Below are positions 11,429 through 25,500 of a stretch of DNA of 64,000 bases, piece by piece (position 1 is the first letter of the stretch; each line of letters starts with the position of its first letter). The notes beneath the pieces are model-generated. The model was not told the DNA's origin, made no database searches, and worked only from the letters and a program-made list of their open reading frames with translations. The position numbers and the translations under genes were made by a program. The DNA lies in the NCBI GenBank assembly GCA_947462335.1, contig OX381714.1, positions 33,566,025 to 33,630,024 on the forward strand. The letters run 5' to 3'. The stretch is from Harmothoe impar. Lineage: Eukaryota; Annelida; Polychaeta; Phyllodocida; Polynoidae.

Positions 11429-14241
11429 TTGGAGGGCTAGTGGGATAGCACTATTGTTATTACAATGAATGAAAGTAACATTAATAAGCTGGTGTCTGCC
11501 CATGCGCAGCTTCACTTTATTATACCCATGTGATGCGATTTGTCAGTATTGTCATTATCTTACCATTCAAGGGCTGCAGATGTACATACTGTAAGTAGAG
11601 ACATGGTGAGGCGCCGCCGCCGCGACTCGTGCCTCCACGCCTGCCGCCATGTCACCCAACGCTGCGCCATGTGCTACCCACACAGCGCTTAACTCGCCAA
11701 CTCGCCAATCCAGCGTCTCCCAGTTCTGGCCCGAAGTCAGACGTAGACGTCTCATTCTACACATCCTCCAAGGAGGTAAATGGACTACACTAAACACTTG
11801 GTGTGACCTTGAGCTGCAGTGAAGGTTAAGAAGTGACCCCTCAAGGTCATGTAGGTGACGTCGGTGACATGTAAGTCATGGTAGTATGGTGGGACATGAA
11901 TGTAAGCGTGGATGATGGCGACAAACTCGAGGCGAGCAACTCGGTGAGCAACTCGGCGAGCAACTCGGCTGAACAGTCAGGATATTGTGATGATGTCTGG
12001 ATCTTGGTGCTGCAGATAGGCGAGGTGAGAGGACAGGGTACGAGCATGACGTCACATGATGACGTACCGGAAGTAGGGTGATATACCGGAAGTAGAGGTC
12101 CAGTGTAACACCAGGGGTAGCCTACAACATGAACAGAAGGATCATATCTGAGTCTGGGTTCAAAACATTGTAAAAAGGGGAGAAATGAGACAAATGTTGT
12201 GTTAATAATTATTCTTAATTATAATTAATCTTATTTCTAAAGTTGGAAGAGGTTTGAATAGTTAATATTTTATCTGAGGAAAAAGTTGTAATCAATGTTT
12301 ATTATGTGATTAACTATCACTCTTTTAGTTGACGGAGACTTGGTGTATTTTAGGTTACGATATGATTAAGGAAATCCAGACTTTCAGACATTATTCAGAA
12401 TGAGACACAGTGACTCCTGTATGCATTAGACCTGGACTGTACATGAACTCATCATTTACATAGTTATATATATCTATATATATGTGTACATACAATGTTT
12501 ATCAACGCCCCCCTCCCCCCCTCCAAGTTGTTGGATAATGTACCAAGGACATGAGGCCAAGCCCAGTACTGTTGATAGTGCCCGTCGTGCTGGGGTGAGT
12601 GACGGGCCTGACAGTCTGCTGACAAGTCATATCATAACTGTTCCAAGCATTCCACGGTGAAGCCTCTAAATGTACGAGTCCTTCAAGTGTCACTCTTATC
12701 TAGCAATCTTTCACTCAGATTTTACCCCCATATTAATTTATGGCGCGGTTTACCCGGTGGACTCCCAAACATGGATATATTCAGGCCGTACGCGGTCTAT
12801 CACTTTGAGGATTTAGAATTACCCACGTATATATATATATAAATGAAGACCCCTAATTTTGTGTTGCAAGTGTGTTGATTTGATTGAGTCTTACAATTAC
12901 AAGTGAAAATAGTAAATTTCAGAGAAAGATATAAATCTCTTTGATTATCACCCAATGACCTTGCTCGTTACTATAGAATGCTAACCCCAAAGTCACTCAG
13001 AAATATTCTTACAGAGGTCAACAGAGGTCAGTGCTTTCTCGTTATCTCATTTGGACGCAGGCAGTCACTTGGTGATGACATGAGCGCCCGCCTCCCCTGT
13101 TAGAGTTTTGGGCGTCACACAAAATAATCAATTGGAGTAGAATATAGCCTTCCCGCCCCATCAGTGCAATATGGAGTATGACTGCTCCTGGCCTCCCTGT
13201 ACATACAGCACTATAAGTATAACTTCATCGCTGCCGGCTCGAGTCCAACACTTCGGATGATCCTTTTATCAATGTTGGGAGGGAGGGCATCACTTAGGAT
13301 AGGGTATTGCGGCTTGTCCCTTTGGCACCAGTGGCTAGGTGCCAACATGTAAATATCAGCCATTTATGGACGTCTACGTCATGCCTACGTCATGCATAGA
13401 TAATCTATACGTCACCGAGCCATACGGTTGCAGGTGCTCCTGTGGCCTGGACTGAGGCTTGGGTTGGGTCTTGTTATGGGGTTTGAGGGAGTGTTAATAC
13501 TATTAACGGTTTAGTGGTTGAGTGACTAGAGGGAGGGTTACCCCTATAGGTAGGAGGCCGAAGCTGACCTTGTGATAACGTATTGGTACACTTGAAGTAT
13601 CAGTGGTGGCAGTGTATGCACTCTCTGATTGGATATCTGAAACTTAGGTCACACCCCACAATGATGATAATTAGACACAAGTAGGTCAACATGGCGCCCT
13701 CACTCTTTAATACCTACTCTTTAATAAAAACTAGGACAGAACTATATATAATCATTTTATAGTGGTGTCAGAGACGTGGATGTGACTACCCAGGCTCCTA
13801 TGTGCAAAGAACAGTAGACATGGTTCATTGTGTAAACTCTAATGGTTTTAAACCCTGATATTAAAGGGTCTCCACTGAATGAGCTCCTCTATGAGGGACT
13901 CGCACTACTGTACTCTATAAGCTCTGATTGTGCCACCCCTTCCCCATGTACATCTCATACTGTTACTATAGTCTTCCCGCCTCCTCCATATAGCATTCAA
14001 TAGACCTCATCCTCCCTCGAAAACTGTAGAAACTTGTAGTTGTCCTGTGTGACCTTCTATAAATTCTGAAAACAAAATGTATCAAGAATGTCAAGCATGT
14101 ATAATTTATGCATGTACATCATGTAGTATTGTTATGCAAGTTACTCATCTCTCGTTCAGAAACAAAAAGAAATACACGCGGGAATGTTGACTTTGCCAGA
14201 GAACGATCCCCTACTGGATATGGCAGTAGAAACACGACACT
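11429..14241 (+). other. TSC22 3' flank: probable 3' UTR and intergenic DNA
   Basis: The 3' UTR begins at 11429; its end is not obvious. AATAAA occurs at 13733-13738 and again at 15133-15138, either of which could serve. GAGCAACTCG is repeated in tandem at about 11935-11970. (TA)n tracts lie at 12463-12490 and 12829-12841. No other exon is recognised. Confidence 0.4.
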
Positions 14242-14442
14242 ACACTGTAAATAATAAGTGTAGGTACACGGTAGAATATATTGTAGATTTACAGTAGAAT
14301 ATATTCTATACGGTAGAATGGTTTTACAGAAGAATATACTGTAGATTTACAGTAGATTCTACTGTTTACCCACAATATACTGTACACCTACAGTAGAAAC
14401 TACTGTACACCTACAAAAATGGCAACCAACCTTTTACAGTGT
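14242..14442. mobile_element. CACTGTAAA-ended MITE
   Basis: The ends are CTACACTGTAAA and TTTTACAGTGTAG. The interior repeats words such as GTAGATTTACAGTAGA and TATACTGTA in both orientations. It resembles the ends of the element at 33964-34213. The target duplication is unclear. Confidence 0.6.
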
Positions 14443-16605
14443 AGAACGGTCTTTGTTCACCACTTGCTAACTTAACTCTGTGATAGTTGAGCCCCACATT
14501 GACTGTTCCTCTGTGGCGATGTATCCTGCTGCATAGTGTACTCCGAAGCAATATGGTGTCTAGTTGCATTATCACACTTTGTCTATGAAAAGGAATGTCG
14601 CATTGGGTGTAATTTGCAGAGGCAAGGAATTCTGTATTTTGTCATGTTTAGGCTGTAATATCCTTGTTTCCAAGGTGTAGAATTGTTACATCAAGGTCAA
14701 GCTGTGCGCCCTCAGAAAGACAGAGGCCAACATAAAGTGTCTTTATGGAGATGCTTTGCGATATGATATGTATTGTTAGCCTTTCCACCATAGATGACAT
14801 CGATGTGCACATGTGCAACGTCACTTTCCCTACTTGGCCTGAATTTTCTGTATTTAATACCGGTAATGATGCTTATTTCCTATTAAAAAATGTGTCCAAA
14901 ATGTAATGATTCCTACTATTTGTCGACCAGGGAATGGCAATGATGTAACAATGATAGCTTGGATCTTCCTCATGTATCTCGTGCCTCAAGAACATGGTTA
15001 TTAATGCATACAATGACGTCAACAATATGACCATGATTACTGTAGAGACCTGGCAATAACCCCCTCTGACCTTCCACTATATTGCAGACTTGTATCCTCA
15101 CTGCTATGTCTAGTTTCATTACAATCTAAACAAATAAAAATGCATTTATAATAATAATTTGAAAGGTATGGTGCAATCTGTTTATTATACGAATACTTGC
15201 CTTCAGTGAAGGTCGTTAAGACTTGTACATGTTCTACTAATGATAATATAGATAGCTCAATAGATTCTGAATCAATAATGTCTAGAAATCCTATGTTAAA
15301 AAGTAGTCAAGTGTCCACTTAGATGATATTAAAACGGAAAAAGCTTCGGTTTGTGACAGAAGCTGATGGTATTACTGTTAGGTGGGGTGTGTGTGGTGCT
15401 TGGGTGTTTTGCATTGATATTGTCAACGTGTTGTCGGTGTACAAACACTATAAGAGGGACAGGTTTGCAATCTAACAATTAATATAATTGATTTCATTGC
15501 ACAAAATATTCCCCTCGGAAACATCAAAGACGCAAATCATAATTCAAGACATCACATGTTTATACGTAACTATAAAAGGGTGGCGACGAATATAAAAAAA
15601 ATAAAAAGCAATATTAAGTAAATGTTAATACGCATGGCCTTGTATTTTCTTTGAGACGGAATGAGGTGGTGACCGAGTAGAGAGTGGGGGCATGACGACT
15701 CCAGATGTAAACATTTGTATTAAGGAGTGTGTAGACAAAGTGTACAGGCTGTAAAGTAGTGTATAAAGGCTGAACACGGTATAGTAGTGTATAGAGGGGT
15801 GGATCCAGGCACCAGCACACTCTTTGTACCATAGCTCATAGTGTATTAACCATATCGCCGCTGCTGGCCGCATCAGTGCTCCCTCAGTATCTATATATAT
15901 AGGTAAATCCGCTGTACAGGGCTTCTTACCATGCTATAAGGTAACCCGCCATTTTTTCTGAATGATATTGATCAGCACGACCTGGTGATGAAGTCTCTTG
16001 AGCACCACTGTCAGACCTATAAGCAAGAATCAATATAACCAACCCATCAGGTCTGAACAGTATTTTCTGCCCACAGATTTATATATGTATATGTATATAA
16101 ATATATATGAAAGAGGTTAGACGGGATTATTTTACAGTAGCGTGATGGATATGTCCGATAAAAAAAACTAAATGAAGGCATTTTATGAGGAGCAAATGAG
16201 AAATGATAGTGATAATAACAGGGTGAGGATCTGGACTGGAGATGACCTTGAGCAGTTGGGAAGAGGATTGTTAAATAGTCAATTTATCTTCTAATTTGTC
16301 AATTAGGAGATAAGCTGAAACGTGACCATACCTAGTCAGTGCGGCTTGTTTTTTTTTTTAACTTTCAAAAGTACATGATTGGAAAAGTGAATGGCCTTTA
16401 CGTATAATTGTCCTGTGACAATGCTGTCATATTGTAACATCTATGGAGACTTTGATTAGCTGTAACTCTGATCCAGTTGTATGGATCCTTATTGTTGGCT
16501 AACTATCTTAGGTTAAACCGGCTTTCACCTCTAGCAAAACAATCATGTTAAAAAGTCTGAATATTGCCGTGCTCTGCTGCTGATGTGGGGCATACAGACC
16601 ACATG
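14443..16605. other. Unassigned intergenic DNA
   Basis: No exon or RNA gene is recognised. AT-rich repeats occur at 16080-16110. AATAAA at 15133 could be a distal TSC22 polyadenylation signal. Overlapping open frames on the - strand at 15614-15873 show no domain. Confidence 0.4.
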
Positions 16606-16788
16606 CAGGGGCGGATCCAGGGGGGGGGGGGGCGGTCCTGGGGTCTGGAGTCCCCCCTTTTGAAAAAAATGAATAAAAGTATTTTTTTCTAAATGATATT
16701 TTGATCCGCCGCGAGTTGCGGTGCGACGCTTTTCGGTACTTTGGTGTTTGGTGGACCCCCCTTTCTCAAATTCCTGGTTCCGCCCTTA
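16606..16788. mobile_element. MITE of the GGGGCGGATCC type
   Basis: It starts CAGGGGCGGATCCAGG and ends CCTGGTTCCGCCCTTA. The inner region (GATATTTTGATCCGC ... GCGACGCTTTTCGGTA) is shared closely with the copy at 22347-22517. The TIR style resembles hAT-derived MITEs, but no clean 8-bp duplication is visible. Confidence 0.7.
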
Positions 16789-17668
16789 GCATGTGATACT
16801 ACTGTGTGTGGTAATATGGTTATATGGTTATATGTGATAGGGTGGCCAACACGTTTTTAACATCAAAATGTCGAAGGTTATGTAAATCATTTTTTGGCAT
16901 TCTTTAAATATGTTGTGTATTAAACATGATCGATACATTTAAGACATCGTTACTATGTGACGTGACGTCATGTTAGTTTAAAGTGTTAAAATGGAGAAGG
17001 TTGGAGGTCATGGTCTCTTGTCAAAAACTCAAAGGTCACAGAACCTAAGGGCCTCCCTGGGCGTCCATCATCCACTGCTCCTGGGCCGTCAAAGGCCGGA
17101 ATACGAGGCGTTTTCTAGTTGGATTGCCAAAAAGTCTTTTCTGCATTTTGCTTCAAGAGGAATAAAATGCAAGCGCTATTATATGAATTGTATGTGTTGG
17201 TTGGTATTTTCTATGATGCATTATCTAATATGATAAGAAGGCATTTTCTTCAGAAAATTGGTAGAAAATGAAAAAAAAGTGAGTTAAAACAGCGACATTT
17301 AGTAGCCCATGGTTAAAACTTCAAACATAGAAGGGCAATTTCGACCCCTTACTTTAGTGTATCCCAGCCTGTTTATTGAAAAATAAATATCCCTCCATAT
17401 AGAATCAGTTCTTTTAATGTTAATAGTTACTCGTCATTTTAAGTAGCCAATGCAGAATGCTAGATTGGCTTAGGGTACAAATATATAAAATAATTATGGA
17501 GTAATAACTAGGGGTGGGGGGCTATAGTAGGCCAGGACTGGGCATATATATGATTATATGCCCCAGTATGATATAAATCTTCTATGGCTTCAGTATATTG
17601 GAAATATTGATTTCTTCCTCATTGTAGCTAATATAAAGCTGTCTAGTGCCCCTTCTCCCTCCGTCCTT
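16789..17668. other. Unassigned intergenic DNA
   Basis: No gene is supported. A 243-base open frame at 16991-17233 has no recognisable domain. Confidence 0.4.
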
Positions 17669-17740
17669 GGGGATGTAGCTCAGCGGTAGAGCGCTCGCTT
17701 CGCATGTGAGAGGCCCCGGGTTCAATCCCCGGCATCTCCA
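17669..17740 (+). tRNA. tRNA-Ala (anticodon CGC)
   Basis: This is a 72-base cloverleaf without the encoded CCA. The acceptor stem is GGGGATG/CATCTCC with A as discriminator. The D arm is GCTC..GAGC, the anticodon stem CTCGC/GTGAG with loop TTCGCAT, and the T arm CCGGG-TTCAATC-CCCGG. The G3:T70 wobble pair, the alanine identity element, is present (GGG/CTCC). A TTTT Pol III terminator follows at 17751. Sequence and structure match animal tRNA-Ala genes. Confidence 0.95.
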
Positions 17741-20700
17741 GATCGGGACCCTTTTGCGTGGTTACTTCATTTCATCTGTCATTGCATAAGGACTTTCGGA
17801 ACATCATTTTGCACTCTATTTCTAAATAGTTCAACATTCACAACATAAATAAAACGTAACACAAATGAGTACAACATACAACGAGGAAGTGACCGAGAAG
17901 TGACCTAGATGGAAAAATGAGACAATGTGCTGCTGCTGCCATCCTGTGGAGGAATCGTGAACGTCCATACAGTGCTGCCATCTACAAGCCTGCCCTGTGC
18001 ACGTACTATGTACATCTCATGGACCTACACGTTTTTTCATTGAATATTTGAGCCCCATAGGGTATTTGTCAGACCTATCACTATAATAATTAAGGGTTTT
18101 TATCTATTTTTGTTGCATGACACTTTAAGGGCATTTTGTACACTTCATATCATAGGTATGTAGGGCTACAGTATATTATTAGTCTATTATAATACACATC
18201 TATGATCTATGATATTACCTTTAGTCGATACTAGGAGCCCTTTTAGGGGGGGGTCTAAATTGGGTAACATGTCGATTTAACAGTTACGTAAGCACAAGAA
18301 ACACAGAGCATATCAGATTTATATATCAGAGCTTTATTTCTTTCGGAGCAATTTGTGTAATAATTGGTGTTTGGATACATGTCCCCCCTAACATCCATAA
18401 CGAGGGTCCACGTGATAAAGAACCTGGTACATGATACATATACAGTTCTGTATAATTAGTCTCATCATTTTTCAATAATTTACAGACTAAATGTACTCCT
18501 TCAGTCGTGTATCTAGCAACACAACATACTTGTAGACCCTTTCATAATAAACGAATCTATTCACAGGCTATACCAATTTACATCTTTGGGAAATATAAGT
18601 CACTTCTCCAAGAAATAACACAGAAAACATATCATATGCAAGTCATGTAATATATTGATAGTGTTTTCTTTGTCACTAGGGTATGAAAAAAACGATTGGA
18701 ACAGTGTTATAATTATGAAGGAGTTGGTTTGTAAAGATGTCAGATGACTCACATGGATGGGGGTTGGTATGGTAGTATTAGGATACTCTTCATAATGTAC
18801 ATACCCTAACTGTGTAAAACTATGGTTCAATAGCTGAAGAAAACCCGGGTTTGTAATATAACAAGTGTATCTACACGTAGGGGTTGTACTATACACAGTA
18901 TTAACATGTACTTATACACTCTGGGCGTTATACTACAATGAGTGTAGTATTATGTGATGTGGAGGAGGCTTCATGTGGAGTATTACTGTCCCATCTTTAC
19001 CTGAGTCAAAGTACCACACCAGCCCCCGACAACCCACATTATACAAGAGATATATCTCAGTTTATACAACACTTGCATTATCATCATCATTATCATCAAT
19101 TTGATAAGGTCCCAACAAAAATACTAGGTGTAGAGAATAAAAACAGGATATAAAGAAATGTCTCCTTGAGGTTTCATGTTTTGGTGTGGCTATACAATGT
19201 GCAAGGCTTTCTGAACGAGCAGCAGTTAGTACGTGAGTATAGGTTATAACGATACGTGTCGTATCGGGAAGTGTCTGTCTTCTACGATACATGTCGTATC
19301 GGGAAGTGGTTACTGTCTTCTTTCATGAGGCACTACAACTGTAGCAAAAACTTCTATTTGGGATAACAAATATTTGAATTTCATTATTTACACAATATTG
19401 ATGTCAGAAAGGACTCTTGATGTATATTATCCCTCCACATTGAACAAGGCATAAAATATATAAATAATGAGACAAACTTCTGCTCAAGCCCTTGCTGTAC
19501 GTTCTTAGCTCAATATCAAGTGGCAAACCAAACTTATTTTTCAGTATTCAAATTGACTGGGTAACCTTAGGCAGAACATCGACAGGGCGTGGCAATATCC
19601 ACACGGAGAGCTCATTAAATACACTCAAATGGGCATTTCTTACGTGCCACGCGTAGTTATTATTATAATAAGTGCAGTCCGGCTCGCATAGCAATGACCC
19701 TCCTAGTGTACACTCCGCAACCTGTGTATGCTTTACCTACATGCCCTATCCATTACAAGGCCTGTTATTTTCATTGAATTCTATTCTTTTTATTTCATGG
19801 AGAGTTAAAATGACTTAATCTCTGGGGCTATTGGACAACACAGAAAGGCAGTGACATTATGATATAATACAGCAGGTCTCTTTTGTGAAGTTTGAAATGC
19901 AATCTAAATGTTGAAAGAGTCTGAGGTAAAGGTTGTGACTACCTGAATTGCTTCTATGTGTCCTCTGAGTACAGATATGAGGCTATATATATTTATATAT
20001 ATATATATATATTATATGTATCTTCTCTCCTTACCCTAGAGACCACTCCTACTGAAGGAGTAGCAAGTACACATCTGAAAACAGTGAGGATACTATCTTA
20101 TAACATATCTAAGGAAATACCATTCTCCGTTACCTCTATGGTTACCTGTAAGCTCCCCTACATGCTGACTGGTGTATACCTGAACATGGTAATCATGGAC
20201 ATTATATGACTGTCAATATAATACATTGTAGAGTTATTATTATTATCATTATTATTATAAGTGCAAACTAAGTGCCGATTTGATGCAAATCGCTACCAAT
20301 CCCTGTAGTGGCTGTACACACCTAAAAACCAGAACAATACAATAAAAGAAAACTTGTATCAATATTCATTCCGACATTCCAAAAATATAAATCACATAAA
20401 ATGCTAAAAGTACAACTCGTAGCAGAGGTATGTGTAGTATGGAGACTCTTTTTATGTTCTGATAAATCTATATTAATAATATACTGCTGATCTAACAAGG
20501 TAGGAATAATAACAAAAATACATGTGATACTCAGAGTACGGAATACATACATAGAGAAAGGCATCTTTGTCCTTATAGCTGATGGTTTCATAACTTTTTT
20601 CCCTGATAAATTCCTTATTCCATATGAACATTGTATATATATATTTGAATATCGATGAAATAGATATGATTCTTGGGTACATGCACACAGCATCGGTATA

Positions 20701-22346
20701 AGTTAGACCTATGACTAAAGTATACCAGTTTCTATAACAGGGATGCAGGGCATGGGGTGGCACACTCAAGGATTGCCATAATATTATAATGTTGGTCCAT
20801 GGGAGATGAGATTATGGATCATAAACTCAAAACACTGAACACCCTCCTTACAATTTACCAAGTTATGACAAGATTCTGCCTCCTTATCTTTACCCTTTAT
20901 ATTTTAATAACATAAAGAAATTGTCAATTATATTGTAAGAATGTTATTACACATTGCCCAAGGAGCATATTCACGCATCCCTGTTATAGAAAAGTGAGAA
21001 GGAATCTAGTCGTAAACTGGAATCGGTGCGATGCGGATACGACACCATGCGAATGGGTCACCTGGTTGGTTATATTACGTCCTCACATGATAATCTGATT
21101 ATACCTGGGTTATTAATATGTAGTGATAGTACCCTTTTAGAACCTGCAGTTAGCTCAACTGACTGCTTCTACATGTAATCTTCAATGGTTATTTGAAAGT
21201 AACTGGCAGGCATAGTCTTCACTTAGAACGACTGGATTGTAAACACTCTTGTCACCAACACTCTGCCCAAGTGTTGAAGACAGGGATATAAACACTAATG
21301 ATATTGCTGACAATAGTGTTACTTACAATGCCGTCAAATATCTATTCTTCCAATATGTAAAAGGCTAAGATAAAACATTGATTATGTTTTGTCAGGGACA
21401 GGATAAAACTAAAAATCTGCCAGTACAGGACATTGCCATACGGTGCTTGCAAGTAACAGTACCAATAATTTGCTCCATACGCAAATAATAAATCCACAAT
21501 TTATAACGCGACTACTGCAACTTTTCGGCTTCCCTGGCAAAGACAGAACTGTGCGTATAGAAGAAAGTGTAGCTAAGGCCTCACTCGGAACAAGACACAA
21601 GAATACTCTTTGATTAAACAAATTGATATTTATACCAACAAAAAATAGATGGTGGGCCATCGATTATACCTGACAGCCATAATGGATGTAGGAAGGCCAA
21701 GTGAGATTGGATTGTGAAGGCCTGATTTCGAGATACATGTACCACCCCAGTTACCAGTAGTCTGCATACGTATTGCCAATCTCTCTATATATAATACTAT
21801 ATATACACGCTATGCCATTATATGTCAACTCAGTATGACCGACAGGGGGTGGGAGAAGTGACAGAAAGGAGTAACATGGAAACCAATAATAGTAAAAGAT
21901 GACTCGGTGTATAATTAAGAATTACTGTATACATGTATCATACCGCACTTGATTTAATATACGCGATGTATAATGTATTATATAAATAACCAAACCATAC
22001 AACCAGGTAATCCCTTTTCAATCCGCACTGGTCATTTTCTGTTGTGCTGTGAAAATTACCCTGCTACCTAGATCTTAAATAACTGACATTATGACATTTG
22101 AGAATAACGACTGCTAATTAATACCAGTGACAACTCATCTCTAGCATAACTTTCAAATAGCAGTGTAGGTGATTTTAACCTCAGAGCAGAGTGTTACCAC
22201 ATGGACCATCAGCTCAGTTAAGCTGCCAATACAAGTACCCTTATGGCGACAGTATCTGCTACTCACCAACATCAACATGGACGCTAACCGGACTGTCACT
22301 GACTGCCTTGGGTGCCATCTTGGTGAGGCAACTACCACATCGTCAG
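17741..22346. other. Long AT-rich intergenic stretch
   Basis: No exon is supported. Contents seen are a (TA)n tract at 19986-20015, a short trinucleotide ATT/ATC repeat at 20234-20260 and a tandem palindromic duplication at 19249-19321. Overlapping open frames on the - strand (20322-20769) show no domain. Confidence 0.45.
19249..19321. repeat. Tandem duplication carrying a palindrome
   Basis: ACGATACGTGTCGTATCGGG is repeated 35 bases later with one change (ACGATACATGTCG). Each unit contains the near-palindrome GATACGTGTCGTATC and ends GTCTTCT. It could be a paired protein-binding site or simply a local duplication. Confidence 0.6.
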
Positions 22347-22517
22347 CAGGAGTGTATCCAGAGGGGCCCAGGGGGTCTAGACCCCCAACCTCCTCTCTTT
22401 TGAAAATTTAAAAATATTTTTCTAATGATATTTTGATCCGCTGCAAGTCGCGGAGTGACGCTTTTCGGTATGTTGATGTTTGCTGGACCCCCTTTTCAGA
22501 TTCCTGGGTCCGCCCCT
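22347..22517. mobile_element. MITE of the GGGGCGGATCC type, second clear copy
   Basis: It starts CAGGAGTGTATCCAGAGG and ends CTGGGTCCGCCCCT. The interior (CTCTTTTGAAAA ... ATGATATTTTGATCCGC, then TGACGCTTTTCGGTA) aligns along most of its length with 16606-16788, which confirms a repeat family. Confidence 0.7.
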
Positions 22518-25500
22518 AAGTCACCCCTCAACTGACTGTCATTATGTACTACATGACAATCGATGTATCATGTATTTACCCATTGGCAGTCATTTACTGT
22601 CAGTACCAGCAATGTTCTGCCGGGCGTGCCTCTACTGCCAGTTACCATGTCCTGCTGTGTTATCAGTGTTATCAGCTCCTCCCCAACTTTAGCCATACGT
22701 AGGACACATAGCAGATAGCCAATGCTTAACACTGCCCTCTCCGTTTAACAACGATTCCTGAGATGAACCATAGCTCCTCGGCCACTTGTGACTACCCCAC
22801 TTGTTAAATACCACAATTTTCATCAAACACAGAGGCTCTTCTATATACTAATGTATAGGTGTACCCATGAATGTTAACATCAACGGCACAGGGGAGGACA
22901 GGGTGTATTAACATGGGGCTTGGTAGACTCTATATCTCCCTCTCTACACTGTTCTACGACACCATGTACCTACTAGCATTGCTACTAGTTGTACAAGACA
23001 TACACCATGTATTAGCATCACTGCACAATACCAAAACATGACAGAATATCATTTGTCCGCATTCGTTTCTGAACCACCAAGAAATGTCAAATTATGATCT
23101 GAGGGAGGGATGGTCATGTGGGAGGGTATTAAATATCATATCGGATATTGATTCACGTAGGAAAATAATGTTAATAATAATCCATAAATAACTTCAAATA
23201 GGATGTAATTATTACTGATGATAAATTCAATTACCTCTTATTAACAAATTACCCATGACACAAGGTGTAGGTTGGATGGATGCACAGTCTGCTTGATAAC
23301 GCTAACATGGCTAGGTCTATAAACTACCAGTAAAATACCAGGAACATAACAAGACTCTGGACGCTGGGGATGTATAATAATACCATCTACATTCTCAAAA
23401 CAAGCACGCTATCCATTATTAAGCACATGGCGAGTAGACTACAATCAAGTATAACTACTTCAATCAAACACTAGTCTAGTACTATGGCCTGGAGGAGGCC
23501 TTTTGGTTGCTCCAGGGTGCCGCTATGTGTGGGGGCCAGGTGCTTAATGTACTGGAGTACATCTAGCCTCCTGGCGCCTCTATTTACACTGTCTCTCTCT
23601 ATGTACACTCACATCACACGTTCCTCTATTTTTGCAATCACACGATCAGTCACCGTGAGCATAGAATTCTTAGTCATCATTTTGTTATTATTATTTTCCT
23701 TTTTATCATATTAATCTTCTAGATCAAAGGTTAACGATTTGATTTCATGGCATAATCACTTGAAAAATACCACTCACGAAATATTCCTTTACAAATATGT
23801 TCAACATTTATGATAGTAAATGGGGAAAAACAAAGAAGTTTATTACATATTTTCTCACAATTTTTTTTTATCAAGCATTTGACTGGAACCCTATGCTCAT
23901 TGCGACTTGCTCCATTATTCTTTGCCACTACTTGGTTCCATCGGAACCCATATTAAAAGTAGATTTGGACTTCCGCACGTTCTATGGGTACTGTAGACTA
24001 ACAACCCCCTCCCCTCCCCAGTGTGCTGTACTAACCTACTGTATGTGAACCCCCCATCCCCTAATTGAGGCACATATTGATCACTATTTTACTGGAGCCA
24101 TTTTATTTTTTTAATATTATCAAAAATATTTACTACTGTCCATTCATATGGGGTATAAAAATTACTATTTTGAATTTATTGACTAAGAGGACCGGGTAAG
24201 TATGAAACGGAACAAAAATAATTTCATCTACCAGTAACATAGAAAGACTGCCAAGGAAAAACTTTAGTTTTAATACTGTAAATTAAGGGTAAACTGATTG
24301 GCCCACATCCAGACTACGCCCTTCCTATCACCCTACTAACTGTTTTCAATTCGTGAGGCTAGTTTTTTCTCAGCAATCATTATTTGATTATTAAATTATT
24401 AGTTAGATCCTAAACTTTCCCAGTTGAAAATGGGTGGATTCAACTTCAATCTACTGTATGCACGAGCGAATGAATGAGATCAAAAAAGATATTCAATACT
24501 TTTTTTGTTGGTATCAAAAATCATAATCTGGGAACGGCTAAGTCCCTTTGGCCATTGCTTTACAAGTTGCCGATTAAAGAGCAAACCACACACACACACC
24601 TATTGTTAGATAGGGTAAATAAGGGAGGTGTAAAAGATTAATCATGGAGACAGATTATGGAGAAGCCCTTGTTTCTTAATGCAGATGTTCAATGCCATAC
24701 GTCTACAATGAAGTGTTTTGTTCGTATACTTTAGTTAACAATTGATGTACTTTTATGATATATTGAGTTGCAGTTTTTTTTAAATCATGAACATTGAAAT
24801 TCAGGAAAAGTGGGTTCTTTTTTCAATTTCGACAATTCACGATTTAGAAGAGAATTGTACAAATGTTCCCAGAGATATATGTGTCACTTGTGTGCATCTA
24901 CTGGGTATGTGACAGATATCTTATGACATATGACAGACACCTTGTGACGTGTATGGCATCCCATAACAGATATCAACATCTATACTGTGGCTGGTTCTCC
25001 ATGATTGAGAGATATTTCTCACATGCGACTTTGCACTAGAGGCTATTCTTCAGGTGCGATAGAATAGAAGAAGAAGAAAAGAATTAAAATGAACTTATTG
25101 TAAGTAAAGGTTAATTACAATAAAAGCAGGTAAATACAAAAATATTTTACCTGTCATAAAATTACCCTGCCCCAAGTGAGGAACTATGTCTATGATGCAT
25201 ACCTGACTTGGTGCAACCAGAAGAGTTGTTGCAAACTTTGTACACAGGTTTCTGTACTTTGGGTTACATAGATATAGTCCACGTCTATAATGATGATGTC
25301 TTTTACATCAAAAAGTAGGTCTTTATACGAAGAGATGTGTAAAAACTCTACTTCAAATAGCTAAATTCTGGGTATGATTTTCTGTCCTTTTAAAATAGTC
25401 AGAAAAGGTCTATCTGTAACATGAAATAACATATCACCTATTATAGAATAATCTATAAATACTAAATAACGATTCATCGCCTCTATATTACTATGCGACT

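Noticed and set aside
20322..20769. Overlapping 123- and 98-codon frames on the - strand
   Set aside because: No domain, no exon boundaries and no codon bias.
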